Below, one piece after another: positions 23,277-32,949 of a stretch of 38,015 nucleotides of DNA (positions are counted from its first letter, which is position 1; the number at the start of each line of letters is the position of its first letter). The position numbers and the translations under genes are program-made. The DNA lies in IMG/VR virus record IMGVR_UViG_3300033148_000881, positions 1-38,015 of that record; one strand, written 5' to 3'. This DNA comes from a virus. The notes below the pieces were generated by a model, which saw only the letters and a list, made by a program, of their open reading frames with translations, had not been told where the DNA came from and did no database searches.

Positions 23277-24494
23277 ATGGATAATTTAAAACAACAAGTA
23301 TTGCATTCTTTGAAGTGGAAAAAGACTGCTGAATATGCAGCAGAAAAGATTGGTATCACTGTACAAGAATACAAAAAAATCAAAAAACAAATTCTTTCAG
23401 AGAGAAAAAAACAAAAGAAAATTACATCATTTTTTAACAAGGCTGCTGACAAAGCACAACTTGTAGAGTCAATAGACTTAGATAAAGGAGAAGGAAAGAT
23501 CTCAGGTACGTTTGATTATGAACCAAAAAGTGCAGAAGAGATAATTCAATTACTTAAAATTGATACTGACAAATGGAGATTATCTCAATATTGGAACAAA
23601 CAAATGGGAGATCATTGGAGAGTGTCAGCATTAGTAACACAAATAAAAAACCCAGAAGAAAATTTATTTAAAAATTTACTAGAGAACTGGAAACCTAAGA
23701 AACATAAAATACCAAGACTTGAGCGTGTTAAATCAGATAATCCTGTTTGTGCTGTTATGTCATTACAAGATATACATTTTGGTAAAGAAGGTAATGACAC
23801 TATAGACAAAGACTTTGAGGATACTATAAAAAACCTAATGGGTAGAGCAGCTCCAGTAAATAATATTGAGAAAATGTATTTTGTTGTAGGAGGAGATCTA
23901 ATCAACATGGATACGTTTGAGGGTACAACTACAAGCGGGACTGCTTTAGATAACTGTATGACAGCTACAGACGCTTATATACAAGCTTTTGATGCTATGC
24001 ATTGGGCTATAAACTATTTAAAAGCTTTTTGTAATGAGCTAGTTGTTGTTTATGTACCAGGTAATCATGATAGATTATCATCTTTTCATTTAGTACATGC
24101 TTTATCTATGTCTATAGATAGTGAAGATATTACTTGGGATATTAGCTATGAAGAAAGAAAGGTACATGTTTGGTATAATAACTTTAATGCTTTTGAGCAT
24201 GGAGATAAGCGTAGCAAAAATAACCCATTAATATATGCTTCAGAATATCCAAAAGAGTGGGGTGCAACAACTAATAGAACATTATTTAAAGGTCATATAC
24301 ATACAGATAGAAAAGTAGAATATATGACATCTAATGAGACAGCCGGTTTCATTGAGAAAACATTACCTAGTCTAGGTAAAACAGATTATTACCATTATAG
24401 CAATAAATATGTATGTAATAGAAGATCTGGTAAACTAGAGATTCAACATCCAACAATGGGTAATATATGTGAATTAACCTATCAAGCATTGTAA
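23277..24494 (+). CDS. Metallophosphoesterase (calcineurin-like)
   Basis: A two-metal hydrolase. The full motif set is present: D165-x-H167 (MSLQDIHFG), G-D207 (VVGGDLINMD), G-N263-H264-D265 (VPGNHDRLS), H308 (FEHGD) and GHxH at 339-342 (FKGHIHTDRK). So it should be catalytically competent, on a nucleic-acid or nucleotide phosphodiester or a phosphoprotein; the substrate is unknown. The first 140 residues form a separate basic N-terminal domain with a helix-turn-helix-like pattern (KTAEYAAEKIGITVQEYKKI), resembling a DNA-binding element that may recruit the enzyme. At 405 aa it is somewhat long for a bare family member. It is a single-gene unit between two terminators, just upstream of the tail operon. 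Homologous-looking phosphoesterases occur in crAss-like phages near structural genes. Confidence 0.87.
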   Translation: MDNLKQQVLHSLKWKKTAEYAAEKIGITVQEYKKIKKQILSERKKQKKITSFFNKAADKAQLVESIDLDKGEGKISGTFDYEPKSAEEIIQLLKIDTDKWRLSQYWNKQMGDHWRVSALVTQIKNPEENLFKNLLENWKPKKHKIPRLERVKSDNPVCAVMSLQDIHFGKEGNDTIDKDFEDTIKNLMGRAAPVNNIEKMYFVVGGDLINMDTFEGTTTSGTALDNCMTATDAYIQAFDAMHWAINYLKAFCNELVVVYVPGNHDRLSSFHLVHALSMSIDSEDITWDISYEERKVHVWYNNFNAFEHGDKRSKNNPLIYASEYPKEWGATTNRTLFKGHIHTDRKVEYMTSNETAGFIEKTLPSLGKTDYYHYSNKYVCNRRSGKLEIQHPTMGNICELTYQAL

Positions 24495-24496
24495 AG

Positions 24497-24532
24497 ACCT
24501 TACTTTTAATTTCATAAAGTGGGGTTTTTTTT
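24497..24532 (+). terminator. Rho-independent terminator after phosphoesterase
   Basis: ACCTTACTTT pairs over 10 bp (two G-T pairs) with AAAGTGGGGT around TAATTTCAT, followed by a run of Ts. It begins 2 nt after the stop codon. Confidence 0.85.
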
Positions 24533-24552
24533 GTAAATTATAAATATAACTG
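24528..24552 (+). promoter_or_regulatory. Promoter-like leader before tail operon
   Basis: TTTTGTAAATTATAAATATA directly after the terminator and abutting the ATG at 24554. It resembles the TTTTTGTATATTAT element with one changed base (GTAAATTAT). AAATATAACTG also appears before the gene at 7313. Confidence 0.3.
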
Positions 24553-24553
24553 T

Positions 24554-25120
24554 ATGATCAATAATTTTAAAAAACCCAATTTAAATGCTCCTAGATACAG
24601 AGAGAAAAGACTTGGGTTATTAAATGAGCAAACAATTAAGGAGTTCAAAGACAAAAAACCTTTGTATTCTGATATAGATAATGTTAAACTAAAAAAGATA
24701 ATAAAGATATATAATGTAAAACTTTGGAATGCAGTAGTAGATAACAGAGATGGTGTTGAATTACCAGATTCATTAGGTTATTTATTTATAGGGACTTGTC
24801 CCTCTTCTAAATCAGTTAACACTAATTATGCGTTATCAAAAGAGTATGGTAAGGTTTTACAAAATAAAAACTGGGAAACAGATGGAAATTTAGGAAAGAT
24901 ATTTTATACAAACTACTCAACTAAATATAGATTTAAAAATAGAGAGTTGTGGAGGTTTGTAGCATGTAGGGACTTCAAAAGAACTGTTGCAAAAAAATAT
25001 CCTGTTAATTGGACAAAGTACCTAGTTATGAAAAATAAATACAAGGTTGCTCATCTATATGATGAGAATCCTGAAGAAACCAGCAAAGCATTAGATAAAT
25101 ATAATGAATTTGAAAAATAA
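24554..25120 (+). CDS. crAss-like conserved tail/connector protein (188 aa)
   Basis: A basic, tyrosine-rich protein with several blocks I recognise from crAss-like genomes: VDNRDGVELPDSLGYLFIGT followed by CPSSKSVN, then NWETDGNLGKIFYTNY, KYRFKNRELWRFVACRDFKR and TVAKKYPVNW. It is first in a compact cluster with two ring-type proteins and the muzzle. Its place in crAss-like genomes and the absence of any enzymatic motif suggest a structural role in the neck or tail, for example a ring protein. The stop is 5 nt before the next ATG. The crAss-like match is from memory; its exact position in the virion cannot be stated from sequence. Confidence 0.8.
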   Translation: MINNFKKPNLNAPRYREKRLGLLNEQTIKEFKDKKPLYSDIDNVKLKKIIKIYNVKLWNAVVDNRDGVELPDSLGYLFIGTCPSSKSVNTNYALSKEYGKVLQNKNWETDGNLGKIFYTNYSTKYRFKNRELWRFVACRDFKRTVAKKYPVNWTKYLVMKNKYKVAHLYDENPEETSKALDKYNEFEK

Positions 25121-25125
25121 AAAAC

Positions 25126-25800
25126 ATGGCAACAATAGCACAAGTAATATCTAGAATAAGAGGTCAAGTAAAAGCTGAAGTTCAAGATGCTTTTGTGACT
25201 GATAGATATATCTATAGCTTGATAGAGAAGCATGCCCAGTTTTTAATGAGAAGACAAGACTATGCAAACAAACTATTAAAATTTAATTCAGTATGGAAAA
25301 CACTTCCTTATGTAGAATTAGTTGAGGTAGATAAAGTTGAAGCTCATTGTGCTGGTATACAAAGTGGTTGTACAATAAAACGTACAAAGTTAAAGTTACC
25401 TTCTATGTTTGAAGGATATTGGGGACCGCTTATCCGTACTATTAGTTCAATAGACGGATCTCAAGAATTACAAGCTACACAACCCGGTACTTATACATCT
25501 ATGACAAAAACTACATCATTTAAATATAATAAGACATTATATTTTTGGTGGTTAGATGGTTATATATATTGTCCAAATATACAATGGGATGCAATAAAAG
25601 TAGAAGGTGTATTTGATTCTGATATTACTAAATGGGATTGTGATACAGAAAATGATTGTACTCCTAGATATGAACAACAAATGTATATACCTGAAGCATT
25701 ATTTGCTGAGATTGAAAGTCAAGTTGTTGCAACAATGATGGGTACATTAAAAATACCATCTGAAGATTCAGATAACAAACGTAACCTAGCAAGAACTTAA
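25126..25800 (+). CDS. crAss-like ring/tail-tube-type protein (224 aa)
   Basis: The N-terminus is a helical region (MATIAQVISRIRGQVKAEVQ, then SLIEKHAQFLMRRQDYANKL). A beta part follows with KFNSVWKTLPYVELVEVDKV, LPSMFEGYWGPLIRTISSID, and a short strand pair around LYFWWLDGYIYCPNIQWDAI. The end has ACIDIC-helix style MYIPEALFAEIESQVVATMM. The order 'R-YIYSLIEKHA-xxLxRR-x-xxKLxxFxxVWKT' and 'LPSMF-xGxWGxLIRTIxSIDGS' match a conserved crAss-like structural protein. In crAss-like podovirus virions such proteins form rings below the portal. It is 11 nt upstream of the next gene. Function is inferred from family memory and position. Confidence 0.83.
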   Translation: MATIAQVISRIRGQVKAEVQDAFVTDRYIYSLIEKHAQFLMRRQDYANKLLKFNSVWKTLPYVELVEVDKVEAHCAGIQSGCTIKRTKLKLPSMFEGYWGPLIRTISSIDGSQELQATQPGTYTSMTKTTSFKYNKTLYFWWLDGYIYCPNIQWDAIKVEGVFDSDITKWDCDTENDCTPRYEQQMYIPEALFAEIESQVVATMMGTLKIPSEDSDNKRNLART

Positions 25801-25811
25801 AATAAAAGATA

Positions 25812-26777
25812 ATGGGAGTATCACAAAAATATAGAACTTTTAATCAATTAATGGAGGATGTATCTATTGATTTTTCTACGTATGCTTTAGAAGGAATGAT
25901 AGAACCTGCACAACTTATTAAAGTTGCTCTTAGAGTTAATTATGATTTGGGTTTACGTATACATAGAACAAAAGAAGTAGTTATAGATATAGAACATGGA
26001 AGAGGTCAACTACCTATGGATTTTCAATATCTAAATTATGCATTTAGATGTGGTGAATATACTATAAATAACACAATGCCTTCAGGTACACATGTAGAAA
26101 CTTTTAATGATGTACCATATGTGCCTGCACCAGGAGATGCAGAGCCTTGTAAAGATGGAGAAGCATGTAAAGATGTCTGTGTTATAAAAACTTGCAATGA
26201 TAAAAATGAATATCAATTAGTACAAAGAGTTGGTCCAAGTCAGTTTAGATCTTTTACTACATGGACTGAATTAAGAATAAAAGATGTAAATGATAAAGTT
26301 TGCTATTGCCCAAGTTTAGGTGCGCAAGCATTAGATATAGCAGAAATTAAAGATGGCTTTTTAGTTACAACATTTAGAACAGGAAAAGTATATTTAAGTT
26401 ATCAAGGAGCAATGGAAAATGCACAGGGAGATTTATTAGTATTAGATCACCCATACTGTAATGAATATTATGAATATGCCATAAAACAAAGAATACTTGA
26501 AAATATGATTTGGAATGGTGAGAATGTATCACAACAATTAAATCTAATAGAAGCAAGATTAAGAGCTTCAAGAAATAATGCATTAGGTTTTGTGAATACA
26601 CCAAACTTCCAAGAGATGAGAAAAGTATGGAACATGAACCGAAGAGCACAGTATCATAATTACTATAATATGTTCTTGAGTTATGCACCAGCTAATCCAA
26701 CTCTTGCAGTTGCACCTCCTATTGCACAATCACATCAAGGGTCAACAACAGGCACTAGTTCATGTCCAACTTGTTAA
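25812..26777 (+). CDS. crAss-like tail tubular/adaptor-type protein (321 aa)
   Basis: The N-terminus KYRTFNQLMEDVSIDFSTYA followed by PAQLIKVALRVNYDLGLRIH and VVIDIEHGRGQLPMDFQYLN follows a pattern conserved in crAss-like phages ('KYRTFDxL-x-x-V-xDLxxY ... LIKVAxRVxYDLGL'). A Cys-rich acidic loop at about 115-133 (PGDAEPCKDGEACKDVCVIK) interrupts the core and may be a lineage-specific insertion. The C-terminal half is helical (AIKQRILENMIWNGENVSQQ) with a Pro/Ala/Ser tail ending in CPTC. Such proteins build part of the neck/tail tube between portal and muzzle. It lies 13 nt before the muzzle gene. Confidence 0.83.
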   Translation: MGVSQKYRTFNQLMEDVSIDFSTYALEGMIEPAQLIKVALRVNYDLGLRIHRTKEVVIDIEHGRGQLPMDFQYLNYAFRCGEYTINNTMPSGTHVETFNDVPYVPAPGDAEPCKDGEACKDVCVIKTCNDKNEYQLVQRVGPSQFRSFTTWTELRIKDVNDKVCYCPSLGAQALDIAEIKDGFLVTTFRTGKVYLSYQGAMENAQGDLLVLDHPYCNEYYEYAIKQRILENMIWNGENVSQQLNLIEARLRASRNNALGFVNTPNFQEMRKVWNMNRRAQYHNYYNMFLSYAPANPTLAVAPPIAQSHQGSTTGTSSCPTC

Positions 26778-26790
26778 CAAGTAATATATT

Positions 26791-29700
26791 ATGGCAAAAA
26801 AGAAGAATACTACACCACAACCAAGGGGACAGGGGAGTTCATCAGTAAATACTAATTCATTTACTAAAGGGATGAACAAGGATGTAGCACCATCCTTTGA
26901 GCAACCAAATGCATGGTGGCATGCAAGAAATGCTGTAAATAATTCAGAAGATGGAGATGTAGGTTTAATTGGTAATGAACCATCAAATTTATCTTGTGGT
27001 GTAATTCCTTATACTGTAATTGGTGCTATACATAGATATGGAGATGAATGGATTGTTTTCTCTACAGATGATATTAACTCTGAGATAGGACGTTTTGATG
27101 ATAGTGAGTGTACATATGAAACACTTGTTAATGATCCTTGTTTAAATTTTAAAAAGAAATATTTAATTACAGGTGCCGCAAAAGAAAATTTTGATTGTAC
27201 TTGGGAAGTATATTGGGATGATGCAAACAACCCATCTCGTGCCATGAATATAGATGATATTCCTTGGAAAAAGGTTAAAATATCAGGGCCAGATGTTAAT
27301 GGTGATCCTTGCGTTGAATATCAAATTATTGAACCTAAACAATTAGACTGTGAACAAATAAGACTAGCACCACTACTTGATACACCTTGTGTAAAATTAA
27401 GTAAGGCAACTGATGGTGGTATGATACGCAATGGTACATATCAAGCTTTTGTTGCATATGTAGAGAATGAACAACGTGTTACAGATTATATAGGTATATC
27501 TAATCTGCAGACAATATTTAGTCATGAAGGTGGTAATGGTTCTTTAAATATATCTTTAAGTAATTTAGATCAAGATTACTTTTATTATGAGTTAGTTATA
27601 CTCAGAAGAAACCAAGGTCAAACTTCTGCTAAAAGAATAGGTTTATACAGTACTGAGCAAAGTGATATTAATATTGATTTCATAGATGAATCACTAATAC
27701 CTATTGATTTAAAACAAATTCCATTACGTAGCCCAGCATATGAAAAGTCTGAGTCTATGTTTGTAGTTAATGATTGGTTAATAAGACAAGGGCCAACTGA
27801 GCAATTTGATTTTAACTATCAACCTATAGCAAATCAAATACAAACTAATTGGGTTGTAAATCAGCTTAGTTCAAAGTATTATTCTTTAGGTGGTAATAAA
27901 CTTGGGTTTATGCGTGATGAACAATATGCATTTTTTATTAGATGGATATATAATACAGGTGAAAGATCATCTTCATATCACATTCCTGGTAGAGCTCCTG
28001 AGTCATATACATTACCAAATGGGGCCACATATCAAGAAAATGAAGTTATAAATGGTGCTAATGTAATAAATACAGATGAAGGTGAACCTTTATTTAAAGT
28101 TTACAATACTGCTTCATTTACTCAAACAAATATAAACGAACCCCAAGAAGATAACTCTTTAGTTATTGCAAGAGGAAAAATGGGATATTGGGAGTCTACA
28201 GAGTTATACCCAAGTAATAGACCAGATATATGGGGAGACTTATGTGGTAAACCAATTAGACATCATAAAATGCCAGATGAGTCATTAGGCGGTGCAGACT
28301 CACCATTACATATAAGTACAACTAATGGTGATAATATTAATATTGTTGGGGTTGAGTTTACAAATATTGGAAGACCAACTAATAATGATGGTACATTTAT
28401 TCAGAATATTGTTGGTTATGAAATACTAAGAGGGTCTAGGCAAGGAGCAAGATCTATACTTGCAAAAGGTATGTTTAAAAATATGCGTAAGTATAGAATT
28501 CCTGACTCAGAAAATATATTAGGAGAATCACAAGGTCTATATCCTAACTATCCATACAACTCATTAGAAGATGATATTTTCTTTTTTGATGCAGGACCAA
28601 ACCCAGAATCAGAAGATACAAGAACAGGGGGATGTGATAACTTTACTCAGTCTTTAGATAAATATCCTCCTTTAAGTGGTTATACTAAGGACGTATTTAC
28701 TTTTAGTGCTCCAGACTTGATGTTTTCAAAACCATTTTTAAATGCTTATGAAACTAAAATATATGGTAGTATAAATGGTAAAGCTCAAGGAACATTTATA
28801 CCATCTGAAGATCACCCACAATTTAAACTACTAAGACCAGTAGCAGCTAACTTAGCAGCTATTATAGGTTTGGGATATGCACTGAATGCAGTACAAGGTA
28901 CTGAGTCAGTAAACACTAAAGCTTTACAAATTAACAACCAAGCATATGCACCATTTATTGGGGTGAGTAGTTCTGTAGGTTATCCTACTTTAGCAACTGC
29001 TGGTGGTGGTGCTTTATCACTATTTGGTTTAATAGAAGGTTTTTTAATAAATAGTTTATTAGATGGTATTACAGATGTAGCTGATTTATATAGTGGTGGT
29101 GTAGCATCACAAATTAAAAAAGAAGCTATAAATACATCTAACATGTTAAAAGCATCACTAGTTCCTGGTGCTTACGGAGGTGGTAGAGATATGACTTCTA
29201 CATTTGATAAACCAGAAGGTGCTTTACCTACAGCATTAAAAGTTATTATAAGCATATCTATGGCACAGAAAAATATAGCTATAGGTGCTGGTGAAATAAT
29301 TGATTTATTTTACAATTTAGTTAGTGAGCATGATTTTGTTTATAAGTATAACTCTACAGGATTCTATAACTCATTTACTAAAGTAAATCCAAATAATATT
29401 TTTAGAACTAAGAATAATGATTCAAATTACTTAGGTTCTTCTTTTCAAACTTTTGATGGGATTAAATATAAAATTAATAATTTATTTAGACCATCTACTA
29501 TTGCTGTATCAACAGTAAATGAACTTGATGATCCAACAGGACCAAAAGATAATTCTAGATTTAGTTTGGGTGGTACAGTAGTTAATGGAGGTACAGTAGA
29601 CTTTCTTAACGCTTATATGGAAAACCCTAGATCTGCAGATAAAATTCAAAGTAATATATCTGCATTATATGGAGCATTAAAATTTAATTTTGATAATCAA

Positions 29701-32700
29701 TATGGTCAACTAGATGGTGTAAAACAAATTATGATGAGGGGTTGTGTGGAACTTATTGATCCAGATAAACCAGAAACTTTTAAGTATACATCTAGTCCAA
29801 TATTTAGTGGTGATGTTTCTATTAATAGATATACTGAAAAGTGTATCATGCCAATCTTTACAAGATTTTTACAAGGTCAACCAAATGGTTATTCTTTTGA
29901 TTATAGCTTATATGTTAACATACCTTACCCAAGATTTTGGCTTAATTCAACTAAGTTTGATATAAGTGGTATTGCACGTGAGATAGCCACATTAGGTTTA
30001 GATCCAGGAAGCTACGCACAAGAACTTCCTACTAATAAATATTATTTAGATAGAGGTTATGATAACTGTCAAAATACAAGTTTATTTGGTAGTTTCTTTG
30101 GTGGTGGAAATGATTTAAACCCTGCATGGAATATGGAGTATGCTTACATGTATACACATATCAATGGTATCAATGAGTTTTTTGTAGAATCAGAGATTAA
30201 TTTAGCATATAGAGATTGGGAAGATATGCCAAGTAAAAGGTTTTATGACCCTTATGAGTTTAATGACTTAGGTGTATTATTCCATCCTGATCAAATTAAA
30301 GATGACAATTTCTATAAGTATGATGACTCATTATCTGCTTCTAAGTTCCCAACCCAAATGGGATCATTTGGTCAAGTACAAGCAAGAGATTATGATCCAC
30401 TAGTTTCAGAGACGTGTTACACTTCATATCCTAAAAGACTAGTATATTCATTACAAGCACAAGAAGAATCAAAAAGAGATTATTGGAGAGTATTTTTAAA
30501 CAATAATTATAAAGACTTTAAGAATGAGGTAAGTGTTATTAAGCCTATTAACAAAAGCGGTGCATTAATATTTTTCCCATACTTATCACCTCAAATGTTC
30601 CAAGGTCTGGATACTTTGAAAACACAATTAGATACTAAATTAACTATAGGTGATGGTGGTTTATTTAGTCAACCATTTCAAAATGTAGCAAATGCAGATG
30701 TATCTAATGAGTATGGATCTTGTGAAAGTTTAAGAGGTGTTACAAATACTCCATTTGGTTTATTCTTTATTTCACAACAACAAGGTAAAATATTTAATTA
30801 TGCCGGTAAGGGATTAACACCAATATCTAATGCGGGTATGAAATGGTGGTTTAATAAATACTTACCATCTAGATTTGTAAAACAATTTCCTGAATCTGAA
30901 AATACTCATTGGGTAGATAATCCAGTAGCTGGTGTAGGTTGTCAAGTAATATGTGATGTAGTTGATGATATTGTCTACTTTATGAAAAGAGATTATCAAC
31001 TTAAACCAGAATATGTTGCAGGTGCTGAGTTTTATAACTATGATGCAAAACCTGTAGGAATAGATGTACCATGGCAAAATAAAAAGCTATTAGTAGATAT
31101 AGGTGATCCATTATACTTTGATGATTGTTCTTGGACTATCAGTTATGATCCTAAAGCAAAGGCTTGGATATCATTCCATGATTGGCATCCTGAATTAGCT
31201 TTACCTAGTATAAATCATTTCTTTACTACTAAGACAACAACTACAACTGTTCCTCAGTGTCCACCGGGTTATAACTTTAATCCTACAACTAATATGTGTG
31301 AGATAGGTGTAAATGAAAGTTCACCTGCTCAAGTTATAATAGATAATATAGCAGCTGATATTAGTGGTGGCCCTGTTGCTTGTTTAGTTGATGTTGTAAT
31401 ATCAATGGATGTATCAGGTAGTACAAACCAAAATGGTAGAAGAGCTGCTCAACAAACTTGGATGACTGCATTTTTAACAGATCCGCAGATAACTACTTTA
31501 ATGAGTAATAGTCAAATGCAAATTGGATTTGTTGCTTGGGATGATGCTTCTAATATAATGGGTATACCTGATGGTAGTGGAGGTACTGTTACAATGAGTC
31601 ATACTGTAACTGAGACACAAGCTACAAACTTTTTTAACGCTAACTGGTCTGGTAATGGTACTAACGTAGCAATGGGATTAAATATAGGTAATTCAATACT
31701 TACTAATCCAGCTAATTCTACATTGGGTGATAGAACAGCAAATCCTAACTATAGAGCTATTCAAATCCTTGTTACAGATACTACTACAGCACCAGGAAAT
31801 AATGTAGGTGCTCCTTACACTTCTGTAGGCGCTGGTACTGCACCTGCATATCAATTTGTTTATGCAATGTTTTGTGGAGCTAATAGCTCTGCACCACCTA
31901 ACCCTAATGTATTAGATGATATATCTATGTCATCGGGTCCTGTAAATGTTGATCCATTCCAATATGGTATAGATGCGTCAAATCCAGCAACATTCCAAGC
32001 TGTAGCAACAGCAATTGCAGGAGCTGTATGTGGAACAGATTATGATTGTGAATGTCCTGCAGGATATACATTAGTTTATCCTGATTCTAATGGTCTCTTT
32101 ACTCAATCAAGTGGAACATGTACTGATGTACCAGGAGAAGCACCTATTTGTAGAAAAGTAGAATGTGAGTGTCCAACAAGTACTGTCCCTGGTTCAAGCA
32201 CAACAACATCAGGCACATGTCCAGATAGTGCTCCTGAAATATTTTTAATAGGTGATCCAGCATGGATTGATCCATCACCATTAATATGTAACTATTTTTA
32301 TTTTGATAGTACTACACCTAATTATCAAGTGGGTGGTTTTTGGAGACATAATCATAGATGTGATTCATTTGCTAATTTTTATAATGTAGATTATCCATGG
32401 GAGATTGATTTAATATCTAACACAGGACAAACTGTAAACACTATAAGAAGTTTTGAGTATCAACTAGAAACCTATGTTTATAAGGGAGATCCTCAGTATA
32501 ACATGTGTGGTGGTGACAAATGGGAAGATCTTACATTTAATTTTGATGCTGCTATTGTTTATAATAATGATCAAACATCAGGATTACTGGTACTTAATGA
32601 GCAACCTGTTAATAGTCCATGGGCTAACCTAGACTATCCTATTGTAACACCAAACAATATAGAGATACTTGTATCTAAAGTTGAACATAAGTTTAGATTT

Positions 32701-32949
32701 AATCAGTTCTGGGATGTTACAAATGATAGAGGTGAATTTACAAATGCAGAACAACCAATATTTAATACGGATTGTAATGGATATGTTAGACCATTGAATA
32801 CAACTAATCTTAATTATTTCAAACCTCAAACACAGCGTAAGAAATTTAGACATTACTCTAATCATGTTTTATTACGTAGAAATAATTCTGGTAATAGAAA
32901 AATGATGTTAAGATTAAATAATACTAAACTATTACTATCTAAAAGATAA
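26791..32949 (+). CDS. crAss-like muzzle/tail stabilization protein with inserted vWA domain (2052 aa)
   Basis: Closes the end of the short tail and contacts the host. The start (SSVNTNSFTKGMNKDVAPSF, then EQPNAWWHARNAVNN) is the signature of crAss-like stabilization/muzzle proteins. The body runs to about 1480 with beta-propeller-like blocks (GFMRDEQYAFFIRWIYNTGE) and the typical AWISFHDWHPELALPSINHF. The typical end resumes at about 1850: FWRHNHRCDSFANFYNVDYP, WEIDLISN, and FDAAIVYNNDQTSGLLVLNE. Between them sit a Cys-rich CPPGYNFNPTTNMCE (from C1490), a vWA domain (about 1530-1748) with a perfect MIDAS motif D1540-V-S1542-G-S1544, and a second Cys-rich part (CECPAGYTLVY, CECPTST). The insertion is absent from the muzzle type as I remember it. 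Its TAA shares one base with the next ATG. Confidence 0.87.
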   Translation: MAKKKNTTPQPRGQGSSSVNTNSFTKGMNKDVAPSFEQPNAWWHARNAVNNSEDGDVGLIGNEPSNLSCGVIPYTVIGAIHRYGDEWIVFSTDDINSEIGRFDDSECTYETLVNDPCLNFKKKYLITGAAKENFDCTWEVYWDDANNPSRAMNIDDIPWKKVKISGPDVNGDPCVEYQIIEPKQLDCEQIRLAPLLDTPCVKLSKATDGGMIRNGTYQAFVAYVENEQRVTDYIGISNLQTIFSHEGGNGSLNISLSNLDQDYFYYELVILRRNQGQTSAKRIGLYSTEQSDINIDFIDESLIPIDLKQIPLRSPAYEKSESMFVVNDWLIRQGPTEQFDFNYQPIANQIQTNWVVNQLSSKYYSLGGNKLGFMRDEQYAFFIRWIYNTGERSSSYHIPGRAPESYTLPNGATYQENEVINGANVINTDEGEPLFKVYNTASFTQTNINEPQEDNSLVIARGKMGYWESTELYPSNRPDIWGDLCGKPIRHHKMPDESLGGADSPLHISTTNGDNINIVGVEFTNIGRPTNNDGTFIQNIVGYEILRGSRQGARSILAKGMFKNMRKYRIPDSENILGESQGLYPNYPYNSLEDDIFFFDAGPNPESEDTRTGGCDNFTQSLDKYPPLSGYTKDVFTFSAPDLMFSKPFLNAYETKIYGSINGKAQGTFIPSEDHPQFKLLRPVAANLAAIIGLGYALNAVQGTESVNTKALQINNQAYAPFIGVSSSVGYPTLATAGGGALSLFGLIEGFLINSLLDGITDVADLYSGGVASQIKKEAINTSNMLKASLVPGAYGGGRDMTSTFDKPEGALPTALKVIISISMAQKNIAIGAGEIIDLFYNLVSEHDFVYKYNSTGFYNSFTKVNPNNIFRTKNNDSNYLGSSFQTFDGIKYKINNLFRPSTIAVSTVNELDDPTGPKDNSRFSLGGTVVNGGTVDFLNAYMENPRSADKIQSNISALYGALKFNFDNQYGQLDGVKQIMMRGCVELIDPDKPETFKYTSSPIFSGDVSINRYTEKCIMPIFTRFLQGQPNGYSFDYSLYVNIPYPRFWLNSTKFDISGIAREIATLGLDPGSYAQELPTNKYYLDRGYDNCQNTSLFGSFFGGGNDLNPAWNMEYAYMYTHINGINEFFVESEINLAYRDWEDMPSKRFYDPYEFNDLGVLFHPDQIKDDNFYKYDDSLSASKFPTQMGSFGQVQARDYDPLVSETCYTSYPKRLVYSLQAQEESKRDYWRVFLNNNYKDFKNEVSVIKPINKSGALIFFPYLSPQMFQGLDTLKTQLDTKLTIGDGGLFSQPFQNVANADVSNEYGSCESLRGVTNTPFGLFFISQQQGKIFNYAGKGLTPISNAGMKWWFNKYLPSRFVKQFPESENTHWVDNPVAGVGCQVICDVVDDIVYFMKRDYQLKPEYVAGAEFYNYDAKPVGIDVPWQNKKLLVDIGDPLYFDDCSWTISYDPKAKAWISFHDWHPELALPSINHFFTTKTTTTTVPQCPPGYNFNPTTNMCEIGVNESSPAQVIIDNIAADISGGPVACLVDVVISMDVSGSTNQNGRRAAQQTWMTAFLTDPQITTLMSNSQMQIGFVAWDDASNIMGIPDGSGGTVTMSHTVTETQATNFFNANWSGNGTNVAMGLNIGNSILTNPANSTLGDRTANPNYRAIQILVTDTTTAPGNNVGAPYTSVGAGTAPAYQFVYAMFCGANSSAPPNPNVLDDISMSSGPVNVDPFQYGIDASNPATFQAVATAIAGAVCGTDYDCECPAGYTLVYPDSNGLFTQSSGTCTDVPGEAPICRKVECECPTSTVPGSSTTTSGTCPDSAPEIFLIGDPAWIDPSPLICNYFYFDSTTPNYQVGGFWRHNHRCDSFANFYNVDYPWEIDLISNTGQTVNTIRSFEYQLETYVYKGDPQYNMCGGDKWEDLTFNFDAAIVYNNDQTSGLLVLNEQPVNSPWANLDYPIVTPNNIEILVSKVEHKFRFNQFWDVTNDRGEFTNAEQPIFNTDCNGYVRPLNTTNLNYFKPQTQRKKFRHYSNHVLLRRNNSGNRKMMLRLNNTKLLLSKR
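31258..32230 (+). other. Segment encoding the putative Cys-vWA-Cys insertion in the muzzle gene
   Basis: Codes for residues about 1490-1813: CPPGY-type Cys motif, vWA domain, second CPAGY-type motif and a Ser/Thr-rich linker (STVPGSSTTTSG). It is preceded by a Thr-rich linker (TTKTTTTTVPQ). The paired Thr/Ser-rich linkers at both edges mark it as a separable domain block. Boundaries are approximate. Confidence 0.7.

Noticed and set aside
23612-23908. 98-aa reverse-strand frame inside the phosphoesterase
   Set aside because: It covers the conserved metal-motif region of a clear + strand gene and has no sign of its own start or domain.
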